A stretch of 64,000 bases of DNA, taken from the NCBI GenBank assembly GCA_033964015.1, contig CM066915.1, positions 8,853,575-8,917,574 of the forward strand, given 5' to 3'. Made by a program: the position numbers and the translations under genes. Shown here in pieces: positions 1 through 12,369 of this stretch (position 1 is its first letter; every line of letters starts with the position of its first letter). Under the pieces are notes generated by a model. That model made no database searches. It was not told the DNA's origin and saw nothing but the letters and a program-made list of their open reading frames with translations. Source of the stretch: Scolanthus callimorphus. Taxonomy: Eukaryota; Cnidaria; Anthozoa; Actiniaria; Edwardsiidae.

Positions 1-524
1 CAGTGCCTTAAGTTTTGCTCCTGTCTCATCATTCAGATAGGTCCCTATACTAGGGTTCAGTTCATCTTTATCATTTAGCTTGTTCTCACAAACGTGCACC
101 AAAAAGGGCACATTGAATTTCTCGGCAGTACACTTAAGTTCTCTCACGAACTCATTATTCTCGATGTCAGTAAACCCTGGCAGCCCAGTATAAAGAAATG
201 TGAGGACCTTCTCAAGCATGTCTCTTGAGATGTCATGGGTCATTTGTAGATTACAAATGCTCCCCGACGTCTCATCTAATACCCAACAGATTTCCTCAAA
301 GAGTTTATCATAATTTGGTGGTGTATGACTCATATTTTCAGTACTGATAAAGATTTCCTGAAAAATTGGTAAAGCAGCACTTAGTAGAACTTGGTGGGCA
401 TGTACAGGTTTGGTGTCACCAGAGAAGATAAAATGGACATTTCTTGAGCTTGTGTCCTGTTGCAGTAACTTTTCCCATTCAGTGGCAAATGTACTTGATG
501 GTACTTTAACTAAAGGTGCCATAC
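1..524 (-). CDS. BTB-domain exon of the RhoBTB-like gene
   Basis: The frame is open for the whole 524 nt with no stop and continues past the window edge. The acceptor is a pyrimidine-rich stretch ending in AG at 526-525. The first two bases complete the codon left by the Rho exon, and ATG GCA follows at once. The HAHQVLLSAALPIFQEIF segment and the later LEKVLTFLYTG segment are the conserved core of a BTB/POZ fold. Because its own ATG is the second codon, this exon could in principle also be translated alone as a BTB protein, but no promoter evidence was seen. Confidence 0.82.
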
Positions 525-2831
525 CTAAAGTATGAATAAAAAAGATACAATCCTAGGCGGCATCTATTTAGACACTTTGCTCTCTCAATATTGAAACAGC
601 ACGCACTATTCCTGCCAACATGATTGCTATCGACTCCCTCTCTTTCCTAATAAATCCATCTTTGATAGCACGTCACACATAGACTTTTAGTCACTATGCT
701 ATCGGCCCATGTAAAGGGATCTACAGAAGTTTTGGATCCCGGATCCCTCACTCTGGATCCCGGATCCCACACCTCTAGATACCTGATCCCTCACTCTGGA
801 TCCCGATCCCATACCTCTAGAACCGGATCCCTCACTCTGGATCCAGGATCCCACACTCTGGATCTCGAATCCGAAACCTCAAATTTGCTGGATCCCGCAG
901 GATCCCTTTAAATGGGCTGAATGCTAAATTTACCATATGTCGACTGCAACGCCTTCCCATTCCTAAAAATCTTCTCCCTACCGAAGGGCTTGGCCTCTGA
1001 TCTTTTTTCGGAACATTTTCCCATACATTTACTGTAATTGCTGAATGAAATTTGCAATTTTTGATCCCTATATTATTTTCATTATCCCCTCCCCTTTGCT
1101 GAAATCCTGGATCCGTCCCTGCTACCCTCTTCAATGTCGGCAGCTCATTGGACTCTTCTAATATCTTTCCTCAACGAGTCTTCTATGTAAAATACAGATA
1201 CAGATCAGTGCCATAGCTAGCGGAGGGGTGGTCCCCCCTCCCCCCCTTCCCCCAGCGAAGTAAAAATTTTAGTGTCAACATGTGGAGAAACATCTGTTTG
1301 CCCACCTAGCACCCAGCAAAAACAAAGGATGACCAAGGCTTGCCCCCCGCCCCCCAGGCAACCCCTTGGTAATAGTGTATTAGGTCATACTTGCTGGCGG
1401 CCTGACTGGCCGACGAGTATCCCATGACTTTTTAGCCTTGGATGTTCTACTCATTCTTTGCATTTTTGCATCCTTCCCAGCTTTTACTGCCTTCTCCATA
1501 ACGTACTTCAGTCCTGTCATTTTTCGTGCACTACACTCGAGGTACTGCATATCGAGACTTTGAGCCAGAGCTTTAGCTTCCTCGTATCCCACTAGCTCTC
1601 CTGGAGGGTTGCTGTAATATAAAGAGAAGTCAGCGTGGAGATTATGCTGAGTTTTGACATGACACATTAAACTAACATCATACAGCCAAGCTGCCACACA
1701 ATCTCAACTGTCACAAAGCCAAACTGCCACATGCACAGAACCTGGGGGGGGGGGGGGGGATTCCATATTTTTGGGTCAGGAAAGATCATAGGGAGTTTTC
1801 TGTTTCACCCCTAAAAGATCACGAAAAGGGTGTGGCTCAAATAATTTTTTACCCTAAAAGATACCATCAAGAAATTTCCGTCATTGGTTGAGATGTTGCC
1901 TTGGATGTTGTCTAATTTTTTTTTTCAACAAGAACTCTCTCTTTATTGAAGGCAGCCCCAGTGGCAGATCCAGGATTTTACTAAGGGGGGTTCTGTTTCT
2001 TCTTTATTTCTTCAAAGACTGATAGGGGCAATATATTAAGGAGAGCTCGTCCGCCAGCAGTGGCAGTGCATTTCTACAATTAAATCCTTATTGTTGTGAT
2101 CCTCAAGGGGGTTCTGTGGAATCCTTGGAACCTCCTCTGGATCCGCCAGTGTGCCCTAAACGATACCAATCTCCATTAAATTTTATTGCAGATCAATGTT
2201 ACCCCTAAAAAAAACGTGATTTTAACCCTAACAGATACAGGGATCGTACAGAAACTGCAACGCCACCCCAAACCATAGCACAACCAAACTGTCACATAAC
2301 AAATTGCAACACAACCAAACTGTCACAAAACCAATTGCGACACAACCAAACAGTCACACAACCAAGCTGTCACACAACTATAGGATTCTAGCTTTCTAAG
2401 GCGACATTTGTGCTGTTTATTAGTAACAACACATCCATTTTCCTTCCTCACCTTAACTCTCTCAGATCCCGCTTATGGCCCACGAGTATCTTGGGTGTCT
2501 CTGGATTATGATGATTCAACTCTGGTAGCCATTTCACTGTTATGTTCTCAAACGAAGCCCTGTCACCGATATCAAAAAACACCAGAAACACTTCCGCATC
2601 GGGATATGACAGAGGCCTCAATCTATCGTAGTCTTCATAGCCAGAAGTGTCCCACAAGCCGATATTATACGGTACTCCTTCCAGTATCAAGCGAGTGTTA
2701 AAGTTGTCGAACACTGTACCATGATACCTCGGTTCTTTTGGATATTCATTATGCACAACAGTGAGTAAAAAATCGGTTTTCCCCACACAAGCATCGCCTA
2801 CAGCTACGAGCTTGATATTGATCTCTCCCAT
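1..2831 (-). CDS. RhoBTB / RacA-like Rho GTPase with BTB domain (partial, runs off left edge)
   Basis: Atypical Rho GTPase fused to BTB; family members act as adaptors, for example for CUL3 ubiquitin ligases. Exons on the minus strand are 2452-2831 (ATG at 2829-2831), 1391-1611 and 524 to beyond 1. End phases 2 and 1 join cleanly. Exon 1 gives the P-loop GDACVGKT (residues 12-19), effector motif TVFDN, DTSGYED (61-67) and HKRD. Exon 2 gives the G5 motif ECSA and a basic tail. Exon 3 opens with MAPLVKVPSS and reads as a BTB fold (HFIFSGDTKPVHAHQVLL) followed by a linker that may lead to a second BTB outside the window. Compared with Rac, the residue at Gly12 is Ala and Gln61 is Tyr, so GTP hydrolysis is probably weak or absent. 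No CAAX box is seen. Exon 1 and its upstream DNA are triplicated, so three start regions may feed one exon 2. RhoBTB/RacA class is confident; exact orthology is not. Confidence 0.85.
727..895. repeat. GGATCC-rich minisatellite
   Basis: Repeats of the type ggatcccggatccctcactc. It begins agaagttttggatcccgg. The same boundary and repeat occur in inverted orientation near 63648-63735. It lies in the intron before the BTB exon. Confidence 0.75.
1391..1611 (-). CDS. Second Rho-domain exon of the RhoBTB-like gene
   Basis: Acceptor ttatattacag precedes CAACCCTCC. The exon completes an AGC codon and encodes the end of the GTPase fold: VGYEEAKALAQSLDMQYLEC, with the G5 motif ECSA, followed by a Lys/Arg-rich tail. 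It ends in phase 1 before gtatga and joins the BTB exon at 524. Only one copy of this exon exists beside three copies of exon 1. Confidence 0.82.
1741..1885. repeat. Dispersed repeat with poly-G and 'cccctaaaagat' core
   Basis: Contains ggattccatatttttgggtc and repeated cccctaaaagat. A longer copy in the opposite orientation lies at 36600-36870. A related stretch with accctaaaaaatacc lies at 14680-15110. Probably a non-autonomous transposon family; no coding potential seen. Confidence 0.6.
2280..2385. repeat. Short tandem repeat based on caaccaaactgtcaca
   Basis: Imperfect 16-20 bp repeats with the core acaaccaaactgtcac. The same tract recurs at 3850-3955 and 5421-5526 because it lies in the triplicated unit. 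A weaker copy is seen at 1690-1735, outside the unit. It sits in the intron between exons 1 and 2 of the RhoBTB-like gene. Confidence 0.7.
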
Positions 2832-4021
2832 TGTTGAGCAAACAGAATAAAATAAATTCTAGTGATCTGTTATCGCATTTCTCGCTTGGAGCGATGGAAG
2901 AATGCAGCTTTATCGGCACGAGTGAGCAGTTCCGCTTTCAGTGAAACTAGACGCATAACTGCGTGAACTCGGGCTTCTGTCTATATTTATTTACGTATAG
3001 AATTTCGCTGAAGCATGTCGCTAAATAAATCAATCAAACCCGCTTAAATAAACTCTCTCATTATCGTTTTTGCAAGGGACACGTTTTTTCAATAATTGTT
3101 TTTGTTCGCCCTGCGCTCTGTGGTCGCACTCTATAACATTAAAATGTTTTTTTTTTTTCTTAATGCAAATGTTAAGGGGTTACTTAGCAAATTACAGGAA
3201 GCGCAATTGTTAAACATTAAGTTCTCATTTGTTTTTTCCCAACAAAGTTTGTAGGTACACTTTCAGAAGTATCCAATTGATCACGTGTGCCCACTAAACT
3301 ACCCTTTTCAAATCTGTTCTTTGCTATCACAAATCCACGTAATTAAATATTGGGGAAATATCATTTTCACTGATAGCGGAACTGCGCTAACGTATGCCGA
3401 TAAGTGTAAAAAAGTAGAGGCAGTTGTCAAAACAGATGAGAAAACGTCGTCATGAAATACTAGTGACCCAAAGGTCAAGTGTAATATTAAACTATAGTTG
3501 CTTTAAACAATGCATTCCAGTTTTAAAATAAAATGCAGCGTTTCAAGGAATACTAGATTGTAATGGTGTATCTGTGAAAAAAGGAAAAACCAATAGCTAC
3601 AGATTTATAAGCGCTCGGATTAGCCTGGGTGTGCAAGCGCTCCCGTAGAGTCAATTAACCTCGAATATAAACAGATGCAACATACTTCTTGCATCATATA
3701 ATCGACAAGAGGTTTCAGAGATAGTAGTATTTTCGCTTTTCTCCATTAAATTTTATTGCAGATCAATGTTACCCCTAAAAAAAACGTGATTTTAACCCTA
3801 ACAGATACAGGGATCGTACAGAAACTGCAACGCCACCCCAAACCATAGCACAACCAAACTGTCACATAACAAATTGCAACACAACCAAACTGTCACAAAA
3901 CCAATTGCGACACAACCAAACAGTCACACAACCAAGCTGTCACACAACTATAGGATTCTAGCTTTCTAAGGCGACATTTGTGCTGTTTATTAGTAACAAC
4001 ACATCCATTTTCCTTCCTCAC

Positions 4022-4401
4022 CTTAACTCTCTCAGATCCCGCTTATGGCCCACGAGTATCTTGGGTGTCTCTGGATTATGATGATTCAACTCTGGTAGCC
4101 ATTTCACTGTTATGTTCTCAAACGAAGCCCTGTCACCGATATCAAAAAACACCAGAAACACTTCCGCATCGGGATATGACAGAGGCCTCAATCTATCGTA
4201 GTCTTCATAGCCAGAAGTGTCCCACAAGCCGATATTATACGGTACTCCTTCCAGTATCAAGCGAGTGTTAAAGTTGTCGAACACTGTACCATGATACCTC
4301 GGTTCTTTTGGATATTCATTATGCACAACAGTGAGTAAAAAATCGGTTTTCCCCACACAAGCATCGCCTACAGCTACGAGCTTGATATTGATCTCTCCCA
4401 T
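4022..4401 (-). CDS. Duplicate first exon of RhoBTB-like gene (copy 2)
   Basis: Encodes the same protein as exon 1 at 2452-2831, with the same ATG context and the same gtgagg donor. No second Rho exon lies between this copy and the next, so it can only be expressed by splicing over copy 1 to the exon at 1391-1611. It lacks a splice acceptor, so it would act as an alternative first exon with identical coding output. Confidence 0.75.
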
Positions 4402-5592
4402 TGTTGAGCAAACAGAATAAAATAAATTCTAGTGATCTGTTATCGCATTTCTCGCTTGGAGCGATGGAAGAATGCAGCTTTATCGGCACGAGTGAGCAGT
4501 TCCGCTTTCAGTGAAACTAGACGCATAACTGCGTGAACTCGGGCTTCTGTCTATATTTATTTACGTATAGAATTTCGCTGAAGCATGTCGCTAAATAAAT
4601 CAATCAAACCCGCTTAAATAAACTCTCTCATTATCGTTTTTGCAAGGGACACGTTTTTTCAATAATTGTTTTTGTTCGCCCTGCGCTCTGTGGTCGCACT
4701 CTATAACATTAAAATGTTTTTTTTTTTTTTCTTAATGCAAATGTTAAGGGGTTACTTAGCAAATTACAGGAAGCGCAATTGTTAAACATTAAGTTCTCAT
4801 TTGTTTTTTCCCAACATAGTTTGTAGGTACACTTTCAGAAGTATCCAATTGATCACGTGTGCCTACTAAACTACCCTTTTCAAATCTGTTCTTTGCTATC
4901 ACAAATCCACGTAATTAAATATTGGGGAAATATCATTTTCACTGATAGCGGAACTGCGCTAACGTATGCCGATAAGTGTAAAAAAGTAGAGGCAGTTGTC
5001 AAAACAGATGAGAAAACGTCGTCATGAAATACTAGTGACCCAAAGGTCAAGTGTAATATTAAACTATAGTTGCTTTAAACAATGCATTCCAGTTTTAAAA
5101 TAAAATGCAGCGTTTCAAGGAATACTAGATTGTAATGGTGTATCTGTGAAAAAAGGAAAAACCAATAGCTACAGATTTATAAGCGCTCGGATTAGCCTGG
5201 GTGTGCAAGCGCTCCCGTAGAGTCAATTAACCTCGAATATAAACAGATGCAACATACTTCTTGCATCATATAATCGACAAGAGGTTTCAGAGATAGTAGT
5301 ATTTTCGCTTTTCTCCATTAAATTTTATTGCAGATCAATGTTACCCCTAAAAAAAACGTGATTTTAACCCTAACAGATACAGGGATCGTACAGAAACTGC
5401 AACGCCACCCCAAACCATAGCACAACCAAACTGTCACATAACAAATTGCAACACAACCAAACTGTCACAAAACCAATTGCGACACAACCAAACAGTCACA
5501 CAACCAAGCTGTCACACAACTATAGGATTCTAGCTTTCTAAGGCGACATTTGTGCTGTTATTAGTAACAACACATCCATTTTCCTTCCTCAC

Positions 5593-5972
5593 CTTAACTC
5601 TCTCAGATCCCGCTTATGGCCCACGAGTATCTTGGGTGTCTCTGGATTATGATGATTCAACTCTGGTAGCCATTTCACTGTTATGTTCTCAAACGAAGCC
5701 CTGTCACCGATATCAAAAAACACCAGAAACACTTCCGCATCGGGATATGACAGAGGCCTCAATCTATCGTAGTCTTCATAGCCAGAAGTGTCCCACAAGC
5801 CGATATTATACGGTACTCCTTCCAGTATCAAGCGAGTGTTAAAGTTGTCGAACACTGTACCATGATACCTCGGTTCTTTTGGATATTCATTATGCACAAC
5901 AGTGAGTAAAAAATCGGTTTTCCCCACACAAGCATCGCCTACAGCTACGAGCTTGATATTGATCTCTCCCAT
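5593..5972 (-). CDS. Duplicate first exon of RhoBTB-like gene (copy 3)
   Basis: The most upstream copy of the triplicated first exon, identical in protein to copies 1 and 2. Its own unit has a single-base difference downstream of the donor (one t fewer near 5560). The flank above it, from 6882 on, is unique sequence. This may be the ancestral promoter side of the gene. Confidence 0.75.
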
Positions 5973-7649
5973 TGTTGAGCAAACAGAATAAAATAAATTC
6001 TAGTGATCTGTTATCGCATTTCTCGCTTGGAGCGATGGAAGAATGCAGCTTTATCGGCACGAGTGAGCAGTTCCGCTTTCAGTGAAACTAGACGCATAAC
6101 TGCGTGAACTCGGGCTTCTGTCTATATTTATTTACGTATAGAATTTCGCTGAAGCATGTCGCTAAATAAATCAATCAAACCCGCTTAAATAAACTCTCTC
6201 ATTATCGTTTTTGCAAGGGACACGTTTTTTCAATAATTGTTTTTGTTCGCCCTGCGCTCTGTGGTCGCACTCTATAACATTAAAATGTTTTTTTTTTTTC
6301 TTAATGCAAATGTTAAGGGGTTACTTAGCAAATTACAGGAAGCGCAATTGTTAAACATTAAGTTCTCATTTGTTTTTTCCCAACAAAGTTTGTAGGTACA
6401 CTTTCAGAAGTATCCAATTGATCACGTGTGCCTACTAAACTACCCTTTTCAAATCTGTTCTTTGCTATCACAAATCCACGTAATTAAATATTGGGGAAAT
6501 ATCATTTTCACTGATAGCGGAACTGCGCTAACGTATGCCGATAAGTGTAAAAAAGTAGAGGCAGTTGTCAAAACAGATGAGAAAACGTCGTCATGAAATA
6601 CTAGTGACCCAAAGGTCAAGTGTAATATTAAACTATAGTTGCTTTAAACAATGCATTCCAGTTTTAAAATAAAATGCAGCGTTTCAAGGAATACTAGATT
6701 GTAATGGTGTATCTGTGAAAAAAGGAAAAACCAATAGCTACAGATTTATAAGCGCTCGGATTAGCCTGGGTGTGCAAGCGCTCCCGTAGAGTCAATTAAC
6801 CTCGAATATAAACAGATGCAACATACTTCTTGCATCATATAATCGACAAGAGGTTTCAGAGATAGTAGTATTTTCGCTTTTCCCTTCTTTATGAACGCCT
6901 AGACGCCCAGTCAAGCAAAATGAGGATTTGAGCATCAAAATCTAGCGATTGATGGACGAATTAAGGAGCCAGATGGACTGAGACACTACTAGAGGTGATG
7001 TAAACAACAAGAGCTTCCCGGCCACAGAAGCTTCTGGTATGGAATGTTCGTTCGAGTTGCGAGGTGATGTACTTACGATAAAGTATCACTTTCATGTTGC
7101 AGCGCTTTCATTGGTTTCTACAGCCAACGTGACTGCTCCGTGCGTCCGAAAAAACACCGCCGATATTTTGCCTTGGGTTTCTACAGGAAGCCCGAGTAAA
7201 CATCCTTAGAATATTTCCCAATGACTCAGAGCGATTTAAAAGTTTGCGAATTCTTGCTAACAAATCAGCTTTTTCTTAGAATTAATGAAACATCGACTAA
7301 GTATTTTCGTCGGGAAAAAGAAGCAAGCAACGTTTCTTTAAACGCACTAAGACAGCAACAATCGAATAAGCATTTAAATTTAATTCGAGATTTCTCAAGA
7401 TTTAACGCTTCGATTCTATATAAAGATAAATATAGACAGAAGCCCGAGGTCACGCAGATATGCGTCTAATTTATTAAGATTCAGCCAATCTACGAGCGAG
7501 AAGCGCGACTACTTCTCGACAAAACGACACGTTTGAAACACAAACCAGCGCGAAAAAATCGTCACAAACTCAGTAAAAACCCTTATTCTGGGTTCGCATT
7601 CGACCCGTTGATTGGCTTCAATTCATGTAAATGTAAAAAACGTCAAAAA

Positions 7650-7790
7650 ACGAAATAGTTGCTCAAAGTTGCTTTGAAGTGAAAAAGTTGCTTGAAATCG
7701 GAAAAGTTGCCCAAAAGTTGCAGAGCAACTTGGGGACAACCCTAGGAGCACTCCACATATATCTCGCCTCTACACAAGCGGCTATGACGT
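7650..7790. repeat. Repeat of the 'gttgctc / gagcaac' family, copy 1
   Basis: Repeated aaaaagttgct motifs followed by caacttggggacaacccta and, about 30 bp on, acacaagcgg. The same series of blocks occurs at 8950-9115 in the same orientation. Motifs of this type also fill the two ends of the MITE at 57190-57726. Probably the internal part of a hAT-like non-autonomous family. Confidence 0.6.
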
Positions 7791-8949
7791 GTTGCCAAAG
7801 AATAGAGGATAATAAATGTAGGTAGTCGAAGTTTATCTTCGTAGCTTGAAGATTCTTTATAAGAAAAAAAGTCATGGTGAGTAGAGTGTGCCGTGTGAAG
7901 AAAGCCTAATGCTAGCGTGGGACGTGACTGGATATAGGATAGGATGGGGGACTGTAGTGCGCTACAGCGATAACAAGCAATGACTGAGATGTGATTGGAG
8001 GGAGGTCTTGGCTAAGCAAATGTCAGATGTGTGGGAGATAATCGTAAGTTTGGACAACAAAAAATCGGAAGAGGAGAGGTGCTTAGTGCCAACCGCACCT
8101 CCAACCACGGACAAGCGATTCAGATATTCACGCGTCGAATGCAATGAGCCGTTCCTGATTACTACCATTTACTTGCCTCCACTTCATAACACAACACCTT
8201 AAAAAGTTCAGGAGAACTCCTGTTTATTTTGGATATGTAGCCAGCGCCCTGCACGCAGTAATCACTGCTGAAGGTCATATACAGGTATAATGTGATAATA
8301 CAATTCAATTAAATCCCATACAACTCAATGAGATATAACATAATCACCCTACCTTAATTTACAATCTATGCTACGGAGCCGGACACGAAAACCAGAAAAA
8401 CCCTGTGGGAAAAATCTGGACCGTGTTCCCCGAACCCATGCTCAGCATAAAGTGCTCTTGGGGTTTAAGAGCCAAAAATAGTTTACAATTGAACATATAT
8501 GTATAACAAGAGATCAATTAAAAATCGACAAAAGTCGAATTACGAGAGAGGAGCTGGCTAGAGTGGTACTAGCACGCTATGTCTAAGCTTATATACCCCA
8601 CCCATAATGCACTGCAAGCGTCCTCACGTGTTATTCACGTGCCGTCAAAATATACATTTCTGCCCAAGTCATTATATTCCATCGGCAGAAATGTGTTATT
8701 TTTTTCGACGTTGTGAAGAAATAGACTTCCTGTGGTAAATGCAGGTCCGCGTTTGTCGTTGAAAAATGTAAAACAAAATGGCCGACAAAGGTACATTCGA
8801 GTGATTCTGATTCTAAACAAAGCCCATTGACAATAGCTGCAAATGCAGGAGCTTCTTGTGAGCCAGCAAAAGCAGGAAACATGGAAAGACGGAAAATGAA
8901 ATTATAATTGTAAAAGCTGACTCAATTCTATGCCATGAAATCATCAAAT

Positions 8950-9115
8950 TGACTGCCAATGAACTTTTTTGAGGCAGTTTTTTTAGCAACTTTTTGATTT
9001 TTCGAGCAACCCTTGAGCAACTTTTTGACCGAGCTATGAGCAACTTTTTACACTTTTTCGAGCAACTTAGGGACAACCCTAAGTGCTCCCTTATATTTCG
9101 AAACACAAGCGGACC
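8950..9115. repeat. Repeat of the 'gttgctc / gagcaac' family, copy 2
   Basis: Contains gagcaactttttga repeats, then caacttagggacaacccta and acacaagcgg. Same orientation as the copy at 7650-7790. No protein is supported. Confidence 0.6.
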
Positions 9116-10425
9116 TGATAACAATTAACCCCTGCTACATTAGTTTAGGCGCCAGATTAAAGGAGCGCAGTTTGTTTCGCCTTTTATTTACTTTAGATTA
9201 AGTCCTTTCCCCGGCGGCACCTCGCAACTTTTCTCCCCATAGGTCTAGGTGGTAATGCTCGCCTCCTGATGACAACATGTAAAACCGCCTAGCTTAACGT
9301 GTTTGCCTAAATACCTTAGTGAGCTCATTCAGGTTTCTTGATTATCTTTTCTTTGTAGCTTATATACTTATTCTTGGTTTTCAGTTGTCACGTGACTAAA
9401 TTTATCTCCCAAAATATACTTTGAAATGCTATGTACTCAACAGAACTGTAAAGAGAACACAAAATTATGTTTCTTGGGGAAATTTGAGGCCTATTGAGTG
9501 TTTTCCGAGCGAAATATATGGAAATGAATCCCCGCCATTTTGTACAGTAAATGTATGGAGCCGCCATGTGCCCGGCCAAGCAGATGAACACCAATAACTA
9601 TATAATTTATTGTATAACGCTGCATAAAATTAAATAAGTGAGAATGAACACTACACACATCGGCATAAGTCTGGCCAAAAGACGGAACGCTAGCACAGTC
9701 TATTACCATGGCGGCCAAATTACCAGTTCTCGAAAACGGCTATTTAATGGATCATATCAACAAGAATCATGTCGGAATGGTAGAATATGAACATTAATAA
9801 CACTAGTTTGTCTAGATTGTAAAAATTAAGCAAATTGAGTAAATACGTCACGCTCAAAATATTTGACTGGTGTTGCGTGACATAAATAGCTTCAGCGATA
9901 TCTCCGGAACTACGTGGCAGAAGGTGCCGAGATTTGGTGTGATGACTCATTCAGTAGAGTTATAATCAACACTGAAAGTACATCTCCGTAGAGGTTTTAC
10001 TTTAGAAGTTAGCATTTTGATGACGTCACGCGAAAACCATTGATTGTTATATTTTATATTCATTGTACGTTCTAGTTTACGCACGTTTCGCATTCAATTC
10101 ATGTACATGGCCATATTTTTACCTAAGTAATTTTTCCACTCTGAATTGCAACTCTGTTTGAGTTGTTTAATCAGAATACCTCAGCAACACGTAAGGTATC
10201 ACGCAACCTTTCCCTTTTTTCCGTTCCTGTCAAGCATTTGTTGTCACACAAATGTATCACACAACCTCGCGTCATTCGTTTAGTGAATCATTATTCCTAT
10301 TTCTTTTCCGTCTTTCCGTTTTCTTCTCATTCGCCTTTATAACAAATACAAGCTCACTTCTGGTGTTACGGTCCGAATACTCCCCCCGTTCAAACAATTT
10401 TTGTTCTACATGCATCTGATACTGG

Positions 10426-10799
10426 GGTACACTCTTTTTTTATAAGAACCTTTTTTATAAGAACGTTCAGCCTGAAATTTACCCAAATTTTAAGAACATG
10501 CTAAGAACATGCCTGAGCCTCAGATAGGAGCAAAATAGATTTATTTTCAGTGATGCGTTCTTAAATCCAGAATCAAATGTGTTAATAATAACGACCTTCA
10601 ATATTGTAATTTATAAACTCTCTTAAATACTTCATTGGTGTATGTATCCTTCTATAAGATCTATCATATTTCAGGTTCCGACGTCACTGAAATGTAAGAA
10701 CATCCGTAAGAACATTTCCAGCCTCAAACTGCTCCAAAAATAAGAACGGCCCAGCCTCAACTGAAAATTAGACGTTCTTATAAAAAAAAAGAGTGTACC
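10426..10799. mobile_element. MITE with about 24-bp terminal inverted repeats
   Basis: The left end ggtacactctttttttata and the right end tataaaaaaaaagagtgtacc are near-perfect inverted repeats. The interior carries several aagaac and aaatttt motifs and no ORF. No certain target-site duplication was found, although atact occurs on both sides. Confidence 0.75.
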
Positions 10800-11157
10800 A
10801 ATACTCCCCCTACCCCAACAATTTGATGACATGAAAATTTAAATTTTCTTTATAGATAGTAAACCGATAACTTGTTGTTAAGCGAAAATATATTTCCGTC
10901 TACAACTTTAAGAATAATATACTCGCTATGAACTTCAATCTTGGAGAATATAAGCAGGTATCTTTTGGCAATATGTATGCATTATCAGATCTCCATTAGC
11001 GTTAATACTTTTAATAATATCTGAGTTTAAATGGACCCTGTCCTTGAGAGATCAACCCCGCGCAAAAAAAAAAAAATGCTGGTATTTTGAACGAAACTTC
11101 GTTAATCATATTGAAGTCAGTTGGACTAAGTGTTAACGAAGTTTCAGGAAATTCATT

Positions 11158-11231
11158 GGAAGCAAAGTGCCTATTTTAGAGTTTTAGTCGTGTTTTTGGC
11201 CTATTTTTCTAAAATAGGCACTTTGCTTCCA
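11158..11231. repeat. Hairpin with about 23-bp arms
   Basis: ggaagcaaagtgcctatttt pairs with aaaataggcactttgcttcc across a loop of about 28 bases. Likely a small inverted-repeat element; no gene nearby. Confidence 0.65.
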
Positions 11232-11300
11232 GTTGTAGACGAAAATAGATTTTCGCGAAATGCGCCCTGACTTTCGCTTGAGTCACCTTAACACTTATCA

Positions 11301-11494
11301 TAAGGGGTGGATCATTTGATCTTTGAGGGATGGGGGGGGGGGGGGGCATGGCAGAGGGCCGAAAAAAAGTCGTTATTTAATTCTCTGTACATATGTTTTA
11401 TCATACACCATTGAGGAGAATAAAAAAAAAATATTGCACCGACCAATTCTTCCCCCCCCCAACCTCTTTAAAATTCATATGGTCCACCCCTTAG
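11301..11494. mobile_element. Small inverted-repeat element with poly-G core, copy 1
   Basis: The left end taaggggtggatcatttgat and the right end atggtccaccccttag are inverted repeats. A run of about 13 G follows the left end. A second member lies at 56863-57021 with the same ends and poly-G run. Confidence 0.7.
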
Positions 11495-12053
11495 AGGTTG
11501 TACAAAAAAAGGGGACGACCCATAATCTAATCCTGGTTTTCTCGACGCAGCTGTTTTTAGGTAACAGATGATTAACCACTCTCAGCCGCTACGGTGGAGC
11601 GCGTTGACACTTTCTATCCGCGTTTGATCAATATCAGGAAGTAAAGGCAATGGATTCGAGAGATGTCATTAAAATCAGCCTGGTATTATAGCAGTGACAT
11701 TGGAGATGTAATCACTGGAAGTTACACACATTCACTCTTTCAGTTCTGATGCAGGTAACTAGTTGGATCCCAGAGAACAGGTTTTTACTTTAGATGCAGC
11801 GACAACACCGGGTTCTTGCTTTGCGTTGACGTCCTTCAAATAAGACAAAATAGCACTTGAGGATAGAATGGGACTCCGATGCTAGTTTCCCTTTCGTAAA
11901 CGGTCGATGCCTTTTAGAACGGTCGTTGCCATTTCTGTGAACGGTCGTTGCCATTTCTGTGAACGGTCGATGCCTTTTCAGAAAGGTCGTTGTCATTTCT
12001 GATCCTTTGGGACAGTTAGTCATTATCATTCATATAGCTTCGTTCTATAGATG

Positions 12054-12318
12054 CTAATGGCTGATTGCATTTTTATTCCGCACCGGGGGGGTTGAGGACC
12101 TTGCTTTGGGATGACCCCCTCCCCTGGAATTTCCGTACATCCTCTGCACCCCCTCCCCTGGTATTTCCGTGCATCCTCGATACCCTTCCCCTGGAATTTC
12201 CGTACATCCTCTATACCCCCACCCCTGGAATTTCCAGGACTGGGATCGACCCTCTCCCCTGGAAAAATTCCACGGGTCCTCAACCCCCCCGGTGCGGAAT
12301 AAAAGTGCAATCAGCCAA
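12054..12318. mobile_element. Nested element with long inverted ends and internal tandem repeats
   Basis: The left end reads ggctgattgcatttttattc followed by cgcaccggggggg. The right end is its inverse, ending aaaagtgcaatcagcc, so the arms are about 40 bp. The interior consists of about four 34-36 bp repeats of cccctggaatttccgtacat. ORFs in this stretch are repeat artefacts. Confidence 0.75.
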
Positions 12319-12369
12319 TGAAAGATAGTACAAATCCAATTAAAAAGCACCTCCAACCCAGCGAATTCA

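Larger units (their letters stand above)
2171..6881. repeat. Tandem triplication (about 1570 bp unit) containing RhoBTB exon 1 and its upstream region
   Basis: Units are 2171-3740, 3741-5312 and 5313-6881. Each begins ctccattaaattttattgca and ends atagtagtattttcgctttt. Differences are few: the length of one poly-T run (near 3150, 4720, 6290), cccact versus cctact near 3290/4860/6430, one a/t change near 4817, and one missing t near 5560. Each unit carries intron sequence, the 380-nt first coding exon and about 900 bp of upstream DNA. The near identity means a very recent duplication or an assembly expansion. Confidence 0.95.

Noticed and set aside
2408..2701. Plus-strand ORF repeated three times with the triplication
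   Set aside because: Antisense shadow of the Rho exon; repeats only because the DNA is triplicated.
12026..12356. Four overlapping ORFs rich in Pro, Gly and EIPGEG-type repeats
   Set aside because: All lie in the nested inverted-repeat element and its tandem repeats; mirror ORFs on both strands.
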